This document shows positions 31,354 through 39,933 of a stretch of DNA of 64,000 nt, one piece after another. The notes under the pieces are model-generated. The model saw only the letters and a program-made list of their open reading frames with translations. It was not told the origin of the DNA and made no database searches. The translations under genes were made by a program, and so were the position numbers. How positions within the stretch are numbered: position 1 is the first letter of the stretch; each line of letters begins with the position of its first letter. Source of the stretch: Pseudomonas taiwanensis (GTDB taxonomy: Bacteria; Pseudomonadota; Gammaproteobacteria; Pseudomonadales; Pseudomonadaceae); NCBI RefSeq assembly GCF_013393345.1, contig NZ_QJRF01000060.1:124001-188000 (forward strand), written 5' to 3'.

Positions 31354-32568
31354 CTAGGCCTGCAACTCACTCAACGGAATGAAGCGCAAGGTATCGCCCT
31401 CGGCCAGGGTGGTACCTTCCAGCACCTCTACCAGTCCCTCGGCCCAGGCAGCACTGCGCAGCACACCGGAGCTCTGGTTCGGGTAGATCACCGCGCGGCC
31501 GTTCTCCAGTCGCGCACGCAGGTACTCGCGACGATTACCCGGCTTCTTCCAGGTGAAGCCAGCAGGCACCACGAACCCCAGCGGTTCCACCTCTTCGACG
31601 CCGAGACGACGCAGCAGGTAGGGCCGCGCCAGAAGGCCGAAGGTCACCAGGGTCGACGCCGGATTGCCCGGCAGGCCGATCACCGGCACCCCACGGAAAT
31701 GCCCGAAGGTCAGGGGCTTGCCCGGCTTGATCGCCAGTTTCCACAGCGCCAGCTCGCCCGCTTCGCGCAGCGCTTCACCCAGGAAGTCCGCCTCGCCTAC
31801 AGAAACCCCGCCGGTGGAAAGAATCAGGTCCACCTGGCCCAGTTCGGCCAGTGCCTTGCGGGTCAGCTCCAGATCGTCGGCGAGGATGCCGGCGTCCACC
31901 ACCGAGCACCCCAGGCGCTTGAGCCAGGCGATCAGTAGGCTGCGGTTGCTGTTGTAGATCTGCCCCAGCCCCAGTGGCTGGCCGGGTGACACTAGCTCGT
32001 CACCAGTAGAGATCACCGCCACAACGGGACGACGGCGTACCAGTAGCTCCGCAGCACCAAGCGAGGCGCACAACCCCATTTCGATGGGACCAAGACGAGT
32101 GCCGGCTGGCAGCACGGTTTCGCCGGTGCGAGTTTCCTGGCCACGAGCGCGAACGTTCTGCCCGATCTTCAGCGGTTCGAGGAAACGCACCCGACCATCG
32201 GGAAGGACTTCGGCGTTCTCCTGCATCTCCACCAGGTCCGCCCCCTCGGGCAGCGGCGCACCGGTAAAAATACGCGCGCAAGTACCCGGCTCCAGCGGCT
32301 CCGGTGCGCTGCCGGCAAGAATGCGCTGGCTCACGGCCAGAGGCTGACCTTGCCAGTCGGCCAGGCGCAAGGCGTAACCGTCCATAGCGCTGTTGTCCCA
32401 CGGCGGCAGGTCGAGGCCTGCCACCAGTGGTTGCGCCAGCACGCGGCCATCGGCATCGACCAGCGCGACCGTTTCACAGGCTTCGATCGGTGCGGCCTCC
32501 GCCAGGTCGAGCAGACGCCGCAGGGCGTCCTCCACCGGCATCAGGCCAGGATGGTCGCAACCACTCAT
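31354..32568 (-). CDS. moeA: Molybdopterin molybdenumtransferase MoeA
   Basis: 404 residues. It inserts molybdate into adenylated molybdopterin. The MoeA N-terminal domains (WDNSAMDGYALR) and the central MogA-like domain (VAVISTGDELV, LILSTGGVSVGEADF, IGLPGNPASTLVTF) and C-terminal domain IV are complete. The ATG at 32568 overlaps the moaB stop by four bases, so the two are translationally coupled. PAO1 synteny PA3028. Confidence 0.95.
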   Translation of the reverse strand: MSGCDHPGLMPVEDALRRLLDLAEAAPIEACETVALVDADGRVLAQPLVAGLDLPPWDNSAMDGYALRLADWQGQPLAVSQRILAGSAPEPLEPGTCARIFTGAPLPEGADLVEMQENAEVLPDGRVRFLEPLKIGQNVRARGQETRTGETVLPAGTRLGPIEMGLCASLGAAELLVRRRPVVAVISTGDELVSPGQPLGLGQIYNSNRSLLIAWLKRLGCSVVDAGILADDLELTRKALAELGQVDLILSTGGVSVGEADFLGEALREAGELALWKLAIKPGKPLTFGHFRGVPVIGLPGNPASTLVTFGLLARPYLLRRLGVEEVEPLGFVVPAGFTWKKPGNRREYLRARLENGRAVIYPNQSSGVLRSAAWAEGLVEVLEGTTLAEGDTLRFIPLSELQA

Positions 32569-33104
32569 CCGCGACTCTCGCAGGCATTGGCCTGGGTCAG
32601 ATGCGGCACGAAATTGCAGGGGCGATGACGGTTGTCCAGTTGCTCGGCGAGGATGCCGTCCCAGGCGGTGCGGCAGGCATTGGTGGAACCCGGCAGGCAG
32701 CACACGAGGGTGCCGTTGGCCAGCCCGGCCAGGGCGCGGGACTGCATGGTAGAGGTGCCGATATCCGCCACGGAGATCTGCCGGAAGTACTCACCGAAAC
32801 CATCCACCTGCTTGTCCAGCAGGCAGGCAACCGCTTCGGGAGTGCTGTCACGGCCAGTGAAGCCAGTGCCGCCGGTGATGAGCACCACCTGCACATGATC
32901 GTCGGCAATCCAGGTGGCGACCTGGGCGCGGATCTTGTACAGGTCGTCCTTCAGCAGCACGCGCGCGGCCAGGTTGTGTCCGGCGGCGGTCAGGCGATCG
33001 ACGAAGAGCTGGCCGGAGGTGTCGGTCTCCAGGCTGCGGGTATCACTGACGGTTAGAACGGCGATATTGAGCGGCACGAACACCGCCTCGGCCTTGTGAC
33101 TCAT
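32565..33104 (-). CDS. moaB: Molybdenum cofactor biosynthesis protein MoaB
   Basis: 179 residues of the MogA/MoaB fold, the molybdopterin adenylyltransferase family. Visible: IAVLTVSDTRSLETDTSG, LITGGTGFTGRDSTPEAV and GTLVCCLPGSTNACRTAWD. In many bacteria MoaB replaces MogA. ATG at 33104 (MSHKAEAVFVPLNIAVLTVSD). It is divergent from mobA over 67 bases and coupled to moeA. Confidence 0.94.
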   Translation of the reverse strand: MSHKAEAVFVPLNIAVLTVSDTRSLETDTSGQLFVDRLTAAGHNLAARVLLKDDLYKIRAQVATWIADDHVQVVLITGGTGFTGRDSTPEAVACLLDKQVDGFGEYFRQISVADIGTSTMQSRALAGLANGTLVCCLPGSTNACRTAWDGILAEQLDNRHRPCNFVPHLTQANACESRG

Positions 33105-33171
33105 GGCAGGCTTCCAGTTGTAGGTGTGAATGCCCGGTGTTATATCACAGCGCCGTCCCGGAGACCTTTCC

Positions 33172-33759
33172 ATGACCGACCAGCCCTTGCCGCCCTGTTC
33201 CGTACTGCTGCTTTCCGGCGGTCGCGGCCAGCGTCTGGGCGGCCGCGACAAAGGCCTGGTCGAATGGCGCGGTCGCCCCCTGATCGCGTGGCTGCACGAA
33301 CGGGTCCGCCCACTCACCGACGACCTGATCATCTCCTGCAACCGCAACGGCGAGCAGTACGCGACCTGGGCCGACCAACTCGTGCAGGACGACAGCCCGG
33401 ACTATCCGGGACCGTTGGCAGGCATCCGCGCAGGCCTCGCAGTGGCCCGCCATGAGCACGTACTGGTCCTGCCCTGCGACGCCCCGCAAGTGGACGACAG
33501 GCTGATCGCCAGCCTCCTCGCCGCCGCCTGCGAGCGTCCGGTCATGGTCCGTCAGGGTGAATTCTGGGAGCCGCTGTTCTGCGTCCTGCCCCGTGCCGTG
33601 CTGCCGATACTGGAAGCCGGATGGCAGGCCGGAGAGCGCAGCCCGCAGCGCATCCTCCGGAAACTGGACCCAGTCGCGGTGGTCTGCGCGGAAGGCGATC
33701 CGCGGCTCGCCAACCTGAATACGCCGGACCTGCTGGGCCGTTCGCATCCTGGGAACTGA
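33172..33759 (+). CDS. mobA: Molybdenum cofactor guanylyltransferase MobA
   Basis: 195 residues. It joins GMP to molybdenum cofactor to make the bis-MGD form used by DMSO reductase-type enzymes. N-terminal GTP-binding motif [21 protein letters not shown], then PLAGIRAGL and LPCDAPQVD are all present. ATG at 33172. With moaB-moeA on the opposite strand it makes a divergent cofactor locus. Confidence 0.94.
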   Translation: MTDQPLPPCSVLLLSGGRGQRLGGRDKGLVEWRGRPLIAWLHERVRPLTDDLIISCNRNGEQYATWADQLVQDDSPDYPGPLAGIRAGLAVARHEHVLVLPCDAPQVDDRLIASLLAAACERPVMVRQGEFWEPLFCVLPRAVLPILEAGWQAGERSPQRILRKLDPVAVVCAEGDPRLANLNTPDLLGRSHPGN

Positions 33760-33836
33760 GTCAGATTTCTGGAACTTTGCCCGGAAGTTCTTCGTCAGAA
33801 GCTCGGTAAACCAGCGTACTCATCAAGGAGATGACG

Positions 33837-34058
33837 ATGAACCAGCGGATAGTCCCCGCTTTCCTGCTCGCAATGGGTCTCTTCACCCTGGCCGGCTGCT
33901 CTTCGCCGACCGTGATCACCCTCAACGACGGGCGTGAAATCCAGGCCGTGGACAAACCCGATTTCGACGATGACACGGGCTTCTACGAGTTCGAACAATT
34001 GGACGGCAAGCGTGCCAAGGTGAACAAGGATCAGGTCCGCACCATCAAAGAACTTTGA
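33837..34058 (+). CDS. YgdI/YgdR-family small lipoprotein
   Basis: 73 residues. The signal peptide ends in the lipobox LAGC (Cys at residue 19), and the mature domain is the YgdI/YgdR SH3-like fold (VITLNDGREIQAVDKPDFDDDTGFYEFEQLDGK). AAGGAG lies six bases before the ATG at 33837, which I prefer to the ATG two codons upstream. Likely outer-membrane anchored; function unknown, and PAO1 has the similar SPA-type lipoprotein here. Confidence 0.88.
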   Translation: MNQRIVPAFLLAMGLFTLAGCSSPTVITLNDGREIQAVDKPDFDDDTGFYEFEQLDGKRAKVNKDQVRTIKEL

Positions 34059-34065
34059 TTCTCGC

Positions 34066-34097
34066 GGCCCGCTCGCACTCTTCCAGCGAGCCGGGCC
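34066..34097 (+). terminator. Hairpin after lipoprotein gene
   Basis: GGCCC-GCTCGC (34066-34076) pairs with GCGAGC-C-GGGCC (34086-34097) with one bulged C. Only a short T run follows. Confidence 0.55.
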
Positions 34098-34181
34098 TTC
34101 ACCCTCCCCCAGCAATCCCGCGTCATTCTTCGCCTCCTCACCCCGCAATGCAGCGAAATTAAAAAAATTCTCGCTAACCCC

Positions 34182-34209
34182 TTGTAGGCCAAAAGTTTTT
34201 CTGTAGAAT
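34182..34209 (+). promoter_or_regulatory. tRNA-Pro promoter
   Basis: TTGTAG (34182-34187) and TAGAAT (34204-34209), 16 bases apart, ending 13 bases before the tRNA. Confidence 0.65.
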
Positions 34210-34222
34210 GCGCGCCACACAA

Positions 34223-34299
34223 CGGAGCGTAGCGCAGCTTGGTAGCGCGTCTCGTTCGGGACGAGAAGGTCGCTGGTTCGAATCCAGTCGCTCCGACCA
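34223..34299 (+). tRNA. tRNA-Pro (anticodon CGG)
   Basis: 77 bases with encoded CCA. Acceptor stem CGGAGCG/CGCTCCG, anticodon stem TCTCG/CGAGA around the loop TTCGGGA (anticodon CGG), and T arm GGTTCGAATCC. It reads CCG proline codons. It has its own promoter and terminator. No integration scar is visible at its 3' end. Confidence 0.97.
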
Positions 34300-34308
34300 A
34301 ATCCCGAA

Positions 34309-34331
34309 AAACCCGCCTAAATGGCGGGTTT
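34309..34331 (+). terminator. tRNA-Pro terminator
   Basis: AAACCCGCC (34309-34317), five-base loop, GGCGGGTTT (34323-34331) followed by more T. Strong intrinsic terminator. Confidence 0.93.
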
Positions 34332-34452
34332 TTTATTGCCTGCGATTTTTGTCAGCGGCATGCGATGAGGATTCCAGGCGTGGAAGCGGAACGATCTGCG
34401 TCGGTCCGCGTGGCGGGTACTACTGGGGAAGAGCTACGTCCGGAAATAGCGG

Positions 34453-34689
34453 TCAGGACAGGAAGGAAGCCACGGCGGCTGCATCGAAGGGCCAGCCCAG
34501 TTCACCGCCGGTATCGCAACGGCGCAGGACCGGAATGCGCAGGCCATAGACTTCGACCCACTCTTCGCGCTCGGCTATGTCCACCAACTCCACCAACAAG
34601 CCGCGTTCGACGAAGGGCATGAGCACGCCCTCGGCGACCTCGCAGAGGTGGCAGCCGAGGGTGCCGAAGAGTTGGCATTCAGGAAGCAT
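34453..34689 (-). CDS. Glutaredoxin-like small protein
   Basis: 78 residues of the thioredoxin fold, DUF836 type. It has the redox motif C-H-L-C (GTLGCHLCEVAE, residues 13-16) near the N-terminus and the cis-Pro segment RIPVLRR. Likely cytosolic thiol-disulfide or iron-sulfur related; not tested to my knowledge. Matches PA3033. Confidence 0.82.
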   Translation of the reverse strand: MLPECQLFGTLGCHLCEVAEGVLMPFVERGLLVELVDIAEREEWVEVYGLRIPVLRRCDTGGELGWPFDAAAVASFLS

Positions 34690-34735
34690 GGGGACGCGCC
34701 TCGAAGATCAGCGAGGCGCGAAGTCTAGCACGCAG

Positions 34736-35887
34736 TCAGGCGTCGGTGGACCTGCCCTGCCCCTTGTCCAGCAAGGGCTGCAGGCCATCCAGCAGCCTAT
34801 TGTTCAGCGCCTCGGCCTTGGCCAGTTGAGCCGGATCGAAGCGCTCGTCCAGGTCGAATCCACCCTTGAGCAGCTGCTTCAGCGTGTCACGGCCGTTGTC
34901 GACCAGCTCCCCGGCGCTGCGCAGTGCTTCCAGCAGGCTGTTGGCGTAATCCTTGAGATTGCCATTGACCGCACTGGCCGCCCGGCCGCCCTGCTGGGCG
35001 ACTGCGCCATAAGCATCTGTGGCCTGCATGACCTTGGTCTGGGTGAGGTGCAGTGACATGGACGCCAGTTGCTCGCCATCCATGTCCAGCGCCATGGCAC
35101 GGTCAAAGGCGCCGGACAGATCACCGGAGTAGAACTTGCTGGAGATGCCCTGGACCTGGCCAAGCAAGTCGCTCAGTGCAGCCTTTTCTTCGTCGTCCAG
35201 CTCGCCTTGCACCTCGATCTGCCAGGCGCCGATCTGCAGGCTGGAAGACTGGCTGCTGCCGACCAGCAGTGACGTCTTGCCATCGCTGGCCGCCGCCAGG
35301 CTGCTGCGGGAGTAGCTGGCCGATGCCTGGGCGATCGAGATGCGCAGTTTGTCACCGTCACGGGTCTTCACTTCCAGGTCGAAGGTATCCGCCTGGGCCT
35401 GGAATCGCTCGCTGTAGCCGGCAACGGCCACGGTGCCGCCGGGCTCGGTCGTTGTCACAGGTTGCAGGTAGGTGTTCTGCAACTGGCCCAGGCCGTCCTG
35501 AATGCGGTCGAAGGTGTCATCGATATCCTCGGCCACCTTCCCGCCGAGTACGCCCAGGCCATCGAGAATCTTGCGCGCGTCATCGAAGCCTTTCTGAATC
35601 CCGGCGCGGGCCTGATCGAGCAGCCCCTGCAATTTGGCTGGGTCGCCGCCGTTGGCCGATTCGCTGCGCAGGCGCTGGTCGATGAAACCGAGCACTCTTT
35701 CCGCGACCTTCTCGGGGGTGTACTTGGAGGCCTTGTCGCTCAGGGCGCCCGGTTCCAGCCCCAACTGCTGGCCGAGTCGACCAGCCAGGGTTTCCTGCGC
35801 ATCCACCTGCTTTCGCGCCAGGGCAACGGGCAAACCGGAAACAGCGGAACGTTGGGTGGAGGAAGCGAAAGGGGCCAGGGCATTCAT
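34736..35887 (-). CDS. DUF5610 domain protein
   Basis: 383 residues without signal peptide. The N-terminal part (GRLGQQLGLEPGALSDKASKYTPEKVAERVLGFIDQRL... IQKGFDDARKILDGLGVL, residues 30-125) is a domain I recall as DUF5610. The middle is beta-rich (YSERFQAQADTFDLEVKTRDGDKLRISIAQ), and the C-terminus is helical with GGRAASAVNGNLKDYA. Similar proteins occur in many pseudomonads near surface-related genes, but no function is established. Confidence 0.75.
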   Translation of the reverse strand: MNALAPFASSTQRSAVSGLPVALARKQVDAQETLAGRLGQQLGLEPGALSDKASKYTPEKVAERVLGFIDQRLRSESANGGDPAKLQGLLDQARAGIQKGFDDARKILDGLGVLGGKVAEDIDDTFDRIQDGLGQLQNTYLQPVTTTEPGGTVAVAGYSERFQAQADTFDLEVKTRDGDKLRISIAQASASYSRSSLAAASDGKTSLLVGSSQSSSLQIGAWQIEVQGELDDEEKAALSDLLGQVQGISSKFYSGDLSGAFDRAMALDMDGEQLASMSLHLTQTKVMQATDAYGAVAQQGGRAASAVNGNLKDYANSLLEALRSAGELVDNGRDTLKQLLKGGFDLDERFDPAQLAKAEALNNRLLDGLQPLLDKGQGRSTDA

Positions 35888-35971
35888 AGCGGGGAATCCG
35901 GAGTCGGCGGCGTCCCCTGTTTGGCGGCCGAGGACCGAAGAACTTGAGCAGCTGTCGACGAGCGGATTGCG

Positions 35972-36529
35972 TCAGATACCGGCGGCGCGCATCAGTTGAT
36001 CAGCCGCCTCCTTGGCCTCCAGTGCCTGGTCGCTCGGTCCCTCGATGTGGGCCATGCTGATCGCCCCCTCCATCAGATACTGGAGTTGGCGAGCCAGGCG
36101 CTCGGGCTGGGCAACCTCCAGTCGTGCCAGCGCCTCGCGGAAGTAGCGCTGGGTTGCCAGCTTGTAGGACGCCGCGAGGCGATGCACCGGATGGTCGCGA
36201 TCATGGAATTCGCCCGCAGCATTGATGAAGGCACAGCCGCAGAATGGCTCCTGCCTCAACCACTCGGCCAGACCATCGAAAACCCGCAGGATGGCTTCCC
36301 GCGGCGGCAAATGCTCGAACGCCAAGGCCATGCGCTCGGCTGCCGGCGCAAAGCGTGATTCCAGGGCGGCGATAATCAGCTCGTCCTTGGATTTGAAATG
36401 CTTGTAGAGGGTCATCTTGGCCACGCCGGACTCGGCCAAGATGCGGTCGATACCCGTGGCGTGGAAACCTTCGCGATAGAAAAGCGCGATGGCGGTGTTG
36501 ACCAGTTGATCGCGTTTGCTCGATGCCAT
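35972..36529 (-). CDS. TetR-family repressor next to GST
   Basis: 185 residues with an N-terminal TetR helix-turn-helix (KRDQLVNTAIALFYREGFHATGIDRILAESGVAKMTLYKHFKSKDELI). The C-terminal half has the conserved CGCAFINAAGEF segment found in a large subgroup that controls detoxification genes. It is divergent from the GST gene, whose promoter contains a matching palindrome, so it probably represses that gene and itself. Ligand unknown. Confidence 0.9.
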   Translation of the reverse strand: MASSKRDQLVNTAIALFYREGFHATGIDRILAESGVAKMTLYKHFKSKDELIIAALESRFAPAAERMALAFEHLPPREAILRVFDGLAEWLRQEPFCGCAFINAAGEFHDRDHPVHRLAASYKLATQRYFREALARLEVAQPERLARQLQYLMEGAISMAHIEGPSDQALEAKEAADQLMRAAGI

Positions 36530-36620
36530 TGCTGTCTCCTGAACCGCCGCATTATGCGCACCCGGCCTGATCGACTCAAACCGCGCGGGACGCGAGCCCG
36601 GAATGTCGCGAGCTTTGCGC

Positions 36621-36650
36621 TTGAAATATACAGACAGGTCTGTCTACTAT
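36621..36650 (+). promoter_or_regulatory. GST promoter with TetR operator in the spacer
   Basis: TTGAAA (36621-36626) and TACTAT (36645-36650) are 18 bases apart. AGACAG-GT-CTGTCT (36632-36645), a perfect 6+6 palindrome, fills the spacer, which is where a TetR repressor would block polymerase. Confidence 0.72.
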
Positions 36651-36683
36651 CCAGCGCATTCCAACCAACGCGAGGGACTCGCC

Positions 36684-37277
36684 ATGCAACTCCACGACTT
36701 CTATCTCTCCGGCAACTGCTACAAGGTCCGTCTGCTTCTTGGCCTGATCGGTCAACCGGCCGAACTGGTGAACGTCGACCTGCCCCGCGGCGCGCAGAAG
36801 CGTCCGGAGTTCCTGGCGTTGAATCCGCGAGGCCAGGTCCCGGTGCTGGTGGACGATGGCCAGCCGCTGGTCGATTCCCAGGCGATACTCGTCTACCTCG
36901 CGCGACGCTATGCAGAACCACACTGGCATCCGCAGGACGCCTTTTCCCAGGGGCAGATCGCGGGTTGGCTGAGCCTCACCGCCAACGAAATCCATAACGG
37001 TGTGGCACGTGCGCGAGTCGGCCTGAAATTCGGCCGGCCGGTGGACCTGGAGGACGCCCAGGCACGTGGCCGGCAGGTTCTGGAACTGGTGAATGCCCAC
37101 TTGGCCAATCGCTCCTGGCTGGTCGGCGAGCAGCCCACCATCGCCGACGTGGCGGTGTACCCCTATCTGGCGATGGCCGAAGAAGGTGGCCTGGAGCTTG
37201 CGCCCTATCCGCACCTGAACGACTGGATCGCACGGGTCCGCGCCCTGCCTGGCTACGTCGACCTGCCCCGGTTGTAA
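36684..37277 (+). CDS. Glutathione S-transferase family protein
   Basis: 197 residues. Thioredoxin-like N-terminal domain (MQLHDFYLSGNCYKVRLLLGLIG, the cis-Pro in GQVPVLVDDG, then VDSQAILVYLA) and helical C-terminal domain with the N-capping box TIADVAVYPYL. The ATG at 36684 follows the operator-bearing promoter. Substrate not predictable. Matches PA3035. Confidence 0.92.
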   Translation: MQLHDFYLSGNCYKVRLLLGLIGQPAELVNVDLPRGAQKRPEFLALNPRGQVPVLVDDGQPLVDSQAILVYLARRYAEPHWHPQDAFSQGQIAGWLSLTANEIHNGVARARVGLKFGRPVDLEDAQARGRQVLELVNAHLANRSWLVGEQPTIADVAVYPYLAMAEEGGLELAPYPHLNDWIARVRALPGYVDLPRL

Positions 37278-37384
37278 GGACCCGGACGCCAACCTGACCT
37301 TTCCATTCCACCCCGGGAGCCGCCGGGCAGTGATCTCAGAAGCTGCCCGCCTCTATCGCTTCCTGCCTCAAGGACACTGATCAA

Positions 37385-38251
37385 ATGCGCCTGCGTTCGT
37401 ACTGCCTGCTCTTTCTGCTCGGCACCTTCAGCGCCATCTCCCAGGCCGATGGCCTGCGTTTCGCCCTGGTGAAGACCTCGGAAACCGAAACCCTGGACGC
37501 CTTCACCGTGGCGGACGGCAAATGGACGGAAAAAGTGAAGGCGAACCACGTCGCGGTGCTGATCCAGCATCACGCCGCTACCCTGCTGTTCGACACTGGA
37601 CTCGGCCGCCAGGTGGATAGCCAGTTCACCCGCGAGATGCCCTGGTGGGACAAGCCGCTGATGCAGTACGGCGCCGTGAGTCCGGCCCGCGATCAACTGG
37701 ACCGTGATGGCGTCCGGGTGGACCGCATCATCCTCAGCCATGTCCACTGGGACCACGCCTCGGCCCTGGCGGACTTCCCCGAAGTGCCGGTCTGGGCGCC
37801 TTACGACGAAATCGAATTCACTGAAATCGCCACGCCGCCTGCGGTCCTGCCCAGCCAGTTCGCCCACAAGGTGAAATGGCACCCCTTCACCTTCCTGCCG
37901 GTTCCCTTCATGGGCTTCGAGGAAAGCCTCGACCTCTTTGGTGATCGCAGCCTGGTGCTGGTGCCGCTGAGTGGCCATACACCGGGTTCGGTGGGCCTGT
38001 TCGTGACCCTGGACGACGGACGGCGCTTCTTCTTCACCGGTGATACCAGCTGGCGCCTGGAAGGTTTTACCGGGCCGAAGGAGAAGTTCTGGGTCAGCCG
38101 CAGGATGGTCGACAACGATCGGGAAGCCACCCGCGCTCAACTGCAGAAGGTCCACGACCTGCTCCAGCAGGAACCCGGGCTCACCGTGGTTCCGGCCCAC
38201 GATGCCAGCGTGCAGGACAAGCTCGGCTACTACCCGCAATGGGTGCAGTAG
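37385..38251 (+). CDS. Exported metallo-beta-lactamase-fold hydrolase
   Basis: 288 residues. A signal peptide (residues 1-21, ending ISQA) suggests periplasmic location. The zinc site is HVHWDHA, with LSGHTPGSVGLF and GDTSW later; the pattern H-x-H-x-D-H is complete. The fold is that of the lactonase/quorum-quenching and general hydrolase branch. Substrate unknown. It sits alone between the GST and porin genes. Confidence 0.88.
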   Translation: MRLRSYCLLFLLGTFSAISQADGLRFALVKTSETETLDAFTVADGKWTEKVKANHVAVLIQHHAATLLFDTGLGRQVDSQFTREMPWWDKPLMQYGAVSPARDQLDRDGVRVDRIILSHVHWDHASALADFPEVPVWAPYDEIEFTEIATPPAVLPSQFAHKVKWHPFTFLPVPFMGFEESLDLFGDRSLVLVPLSGHTPGSVGLFVTLDDGRRFFFTGDTSWRLEGFTGPKEKFWVSRRMVDNDREATRAQLQKVHDLLQQEPGLTVVPAHDASVQDKLGYYPQWVQ

Positions 38252-38358
38252 ACGGCCGACCATCGTCTAACAGACAGGAAATGTAACGAAATGCTTTAGT
38301 CAAATTGTTGTAACAGGACGACCCGACCGACCTGCAATCCAACGAGGAGACAATAACA

Positions 38359-39627
38359 ATGAGCAATACCTCGCTTGCACGAGCCGTGGCCCTGGCCGCG
38401 CTCGGCGCCAGTTTCACTCTGCCGGGCATCGCCCAGGCCGAGTTCATCAAGGACAGCAAGGCCAGCCTGGAGCTACGCAACTTCTACTTCAACCGCGACT
38501 TCCGCCAGGACAATGCTCCCCAGTCCAAGGCCGAAGAATGGGCCCAGGGCTTTCTCCTGCGCTATGAGTCCGGCTTTACCGAAGGCACTGTCGGCGTTGG
38601 CGTCGATGCCCTCGGCCTGCTCGGTGTCAAGCTCGATTCCAGCCCTGACCGCAGCAACACCGGCCTGCTCAAGCGCGACCGCGAAACCGGCCGCGCCCAG
38701 GACGATTACGGCGAACTCGGCCTGACTGCCAAGCTGCGCGCCTCCAAGAGCGTGCTGAGGGTCGGCACCCTGCTGCCCAAACTGCCAGTGGTCCAGTACA
38801 ACGATTCGCGCCTGCTGCCGCAGACCTTCAAGGGCGGCCATCTGAACTCGCTGGAACTCGACGGCCTCACCTTCGATGGCGGCCAGCTCAAGCAGGTCAA
38901 CCAGCGTGACTCCTCCGACTACGAGGACATGACCATCGCCAGCGGCGCTGCCCGCGCCATCACCTTCCGTACTGGCACCACCAGCGACGAGTTCAACTTT
39001 GGCGGCGCCACCTACAAATGGACCGACAGCCTCTCTACCGGCTACCACTACGGCGAACTCGACGAGTTCTACAAGCAGCACTACTTCACCGTCCTGCATG
39101 TACTGCCGCTGGGCGACAAGCAATCGCTGAAGAGCGACCTCCGCTTCGCCCGCTCCACCGATGAAGGCACCAGTAACGTCGACAACAAGGCCTTCGGCGC
39201 CATGTTCACCTATGCCCTCGGCGGCCACGCCTTTGGCCTCGGCTACCAGAGCATGAGCGGCGATACCGGCTTCGCCTACATCAACGGTACCGACCCCTTC
39301 CTGGTGAACTACGTACAGATCGGCGACTTCGCCAACAAGGACGAGAAGTCCTGGCAGGCCCGCTACGACTACAACTTCGCCAGCATCGGCATCCCCGGCC
39401 TTACCTTCATGACCCGCTACCTCTCCGGCGACAACATCGACCTGGGCGTGGGCCGCGAAGAAGGCAAGGAGTGGGAACGCAATATGGACATCGCCTATGT
39501 GTTCCAGGAAGGTGCGCTGAAGAACTTCGGCGTGAAGTGGCGCAACGCGACCGTGCGCTCCACCAACTTCGGCAGCGACATCGACGAGAACCGCCTGATC
39601 CTCAGCTACGTGCTACCGCTTTGGTAA
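38359..39627 (+). CDS. OprD-family outer membrane porin
   Basis: 422 residues. A signal peptide (residues about 1-26, ending IAQA) is followed by an 18-strand-type barrel with the OprD start EFIKDSKASLELRNFYFNRDFR and the C-terminal strand ending LILSYVLPLW with a terminal aromatic residue. OprD-type porins take up amino acids, carboxylates or other small solutes. The position between the GST gene and the DUF883 trio corresponds to OpdQ (PA3038) in PAO1; that orthology is by synteny. Its terminator is split by a MITE-like insertion. Confidence 0.93.
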   Translation: MSNTSLARAVALAALGASFTLPGIAQAEFIKDSKASLELRNFYFNRDFRQDNAPQSKAEEWAQGFLLRYESGFTEGTVGVGVDALGLLGVKLDSSPDRSNTGLLKRDRETGRAQDDYGELGLTAKLRASKSVLRVGTLLPKLPVVQYNDSRLLPQTFKGGHLNSLELDGLTFDGGQLKQVNQRDSSDYEDMTIASGAARAITFRTGTTSDEFNFGGATYKWTDSLSTGYHYGELDEFYKQHYFTVLHVLPLGDKQSLKSDLRFARSTDEGTSNVDNKAFGAMFTYALGGHAFGLGYQSMSGDTGFAYINGTDPFLVNYVQIGDFANKDEKSWQARYDYNFASIGIPGLTFMTRYLSGDNIDLGVGREEGKEWERNMDIAYVFQEGALKNFGVKWRNATVRSTNFGSDIDENRLILSYVLPLW

Positions 39628-39640
39628 TACCGCTCGCAAG

Positions 39641-39867
39641 AAAAAGCCCGCCATTGGCGTAATGCTGTTCACATAAGAACGCCGCTAATCCCTCACCGGG
39701 TGAGCGGCGTTCTTGGTTTCTGCAGCGGGGAAACGCTGTAGGAGCCAGCTTGCTGGCGAATGGGCGATATCCCGGAAAGCTTCGCGAGCAAGCTCGCTCC
39801 TACAACAACCGCGGCACCTCGTTGGCGGGGCTAACTGAACAGCATTACGCCAATCGGCGGGCTTTTT
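39641..39867. mobile_element. MITE-like element in the porin terminator
   Basis: A left arm (39641-39671) and right arm (39836-39867) are inverted copies with a single-base indel. The outer 12 bases are the two halves of a GCCCGCC/GGCGGGC terminator; the inner part (ATTGGCGTAATGCTGTTCA and its complement) looks like terminal inverted repeats. Inside are a 12-bp-stem hairpin (AAGAACGCCGCT/AGCGGCGTTCTT, 39675-39714) and a REP pair. No transposase gene. Confidence 0.6.
39738..39803. repeat. REP doublet
   Basis: GTAGGAGCCAGCTTGCTGGC and the inverted GCGAGCAAGCTCGCTCCTAC, typical Pseudomonas REP units facing each other. Confidence 0.75.
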
Positions 39868-39883
39868 CATGTGCTCACTGTAG

Positions 39884-39910
39884 GTTGGGCGGAGCGAAGC
39901 GAAGCCCAAC
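39884..39910. repeat. Short extragenic palindrome
   Basis: GTTGGGC (39884-39890) and GCCCAAC (39904-39910), a common Pseudomonas interspersed motif, just downstream of the ammonium channel gene. Confidence 0.55.
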
Positions 39911-39933
39911 GCTTCAGGCACAGACCGCGGACC

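Noticed and set aside
34223-34299. tRNA-Pro as an integration site.
   Set aside because: No integrase, no composition change and no repeated tRNA 3' end nearby; only its terminator follows.
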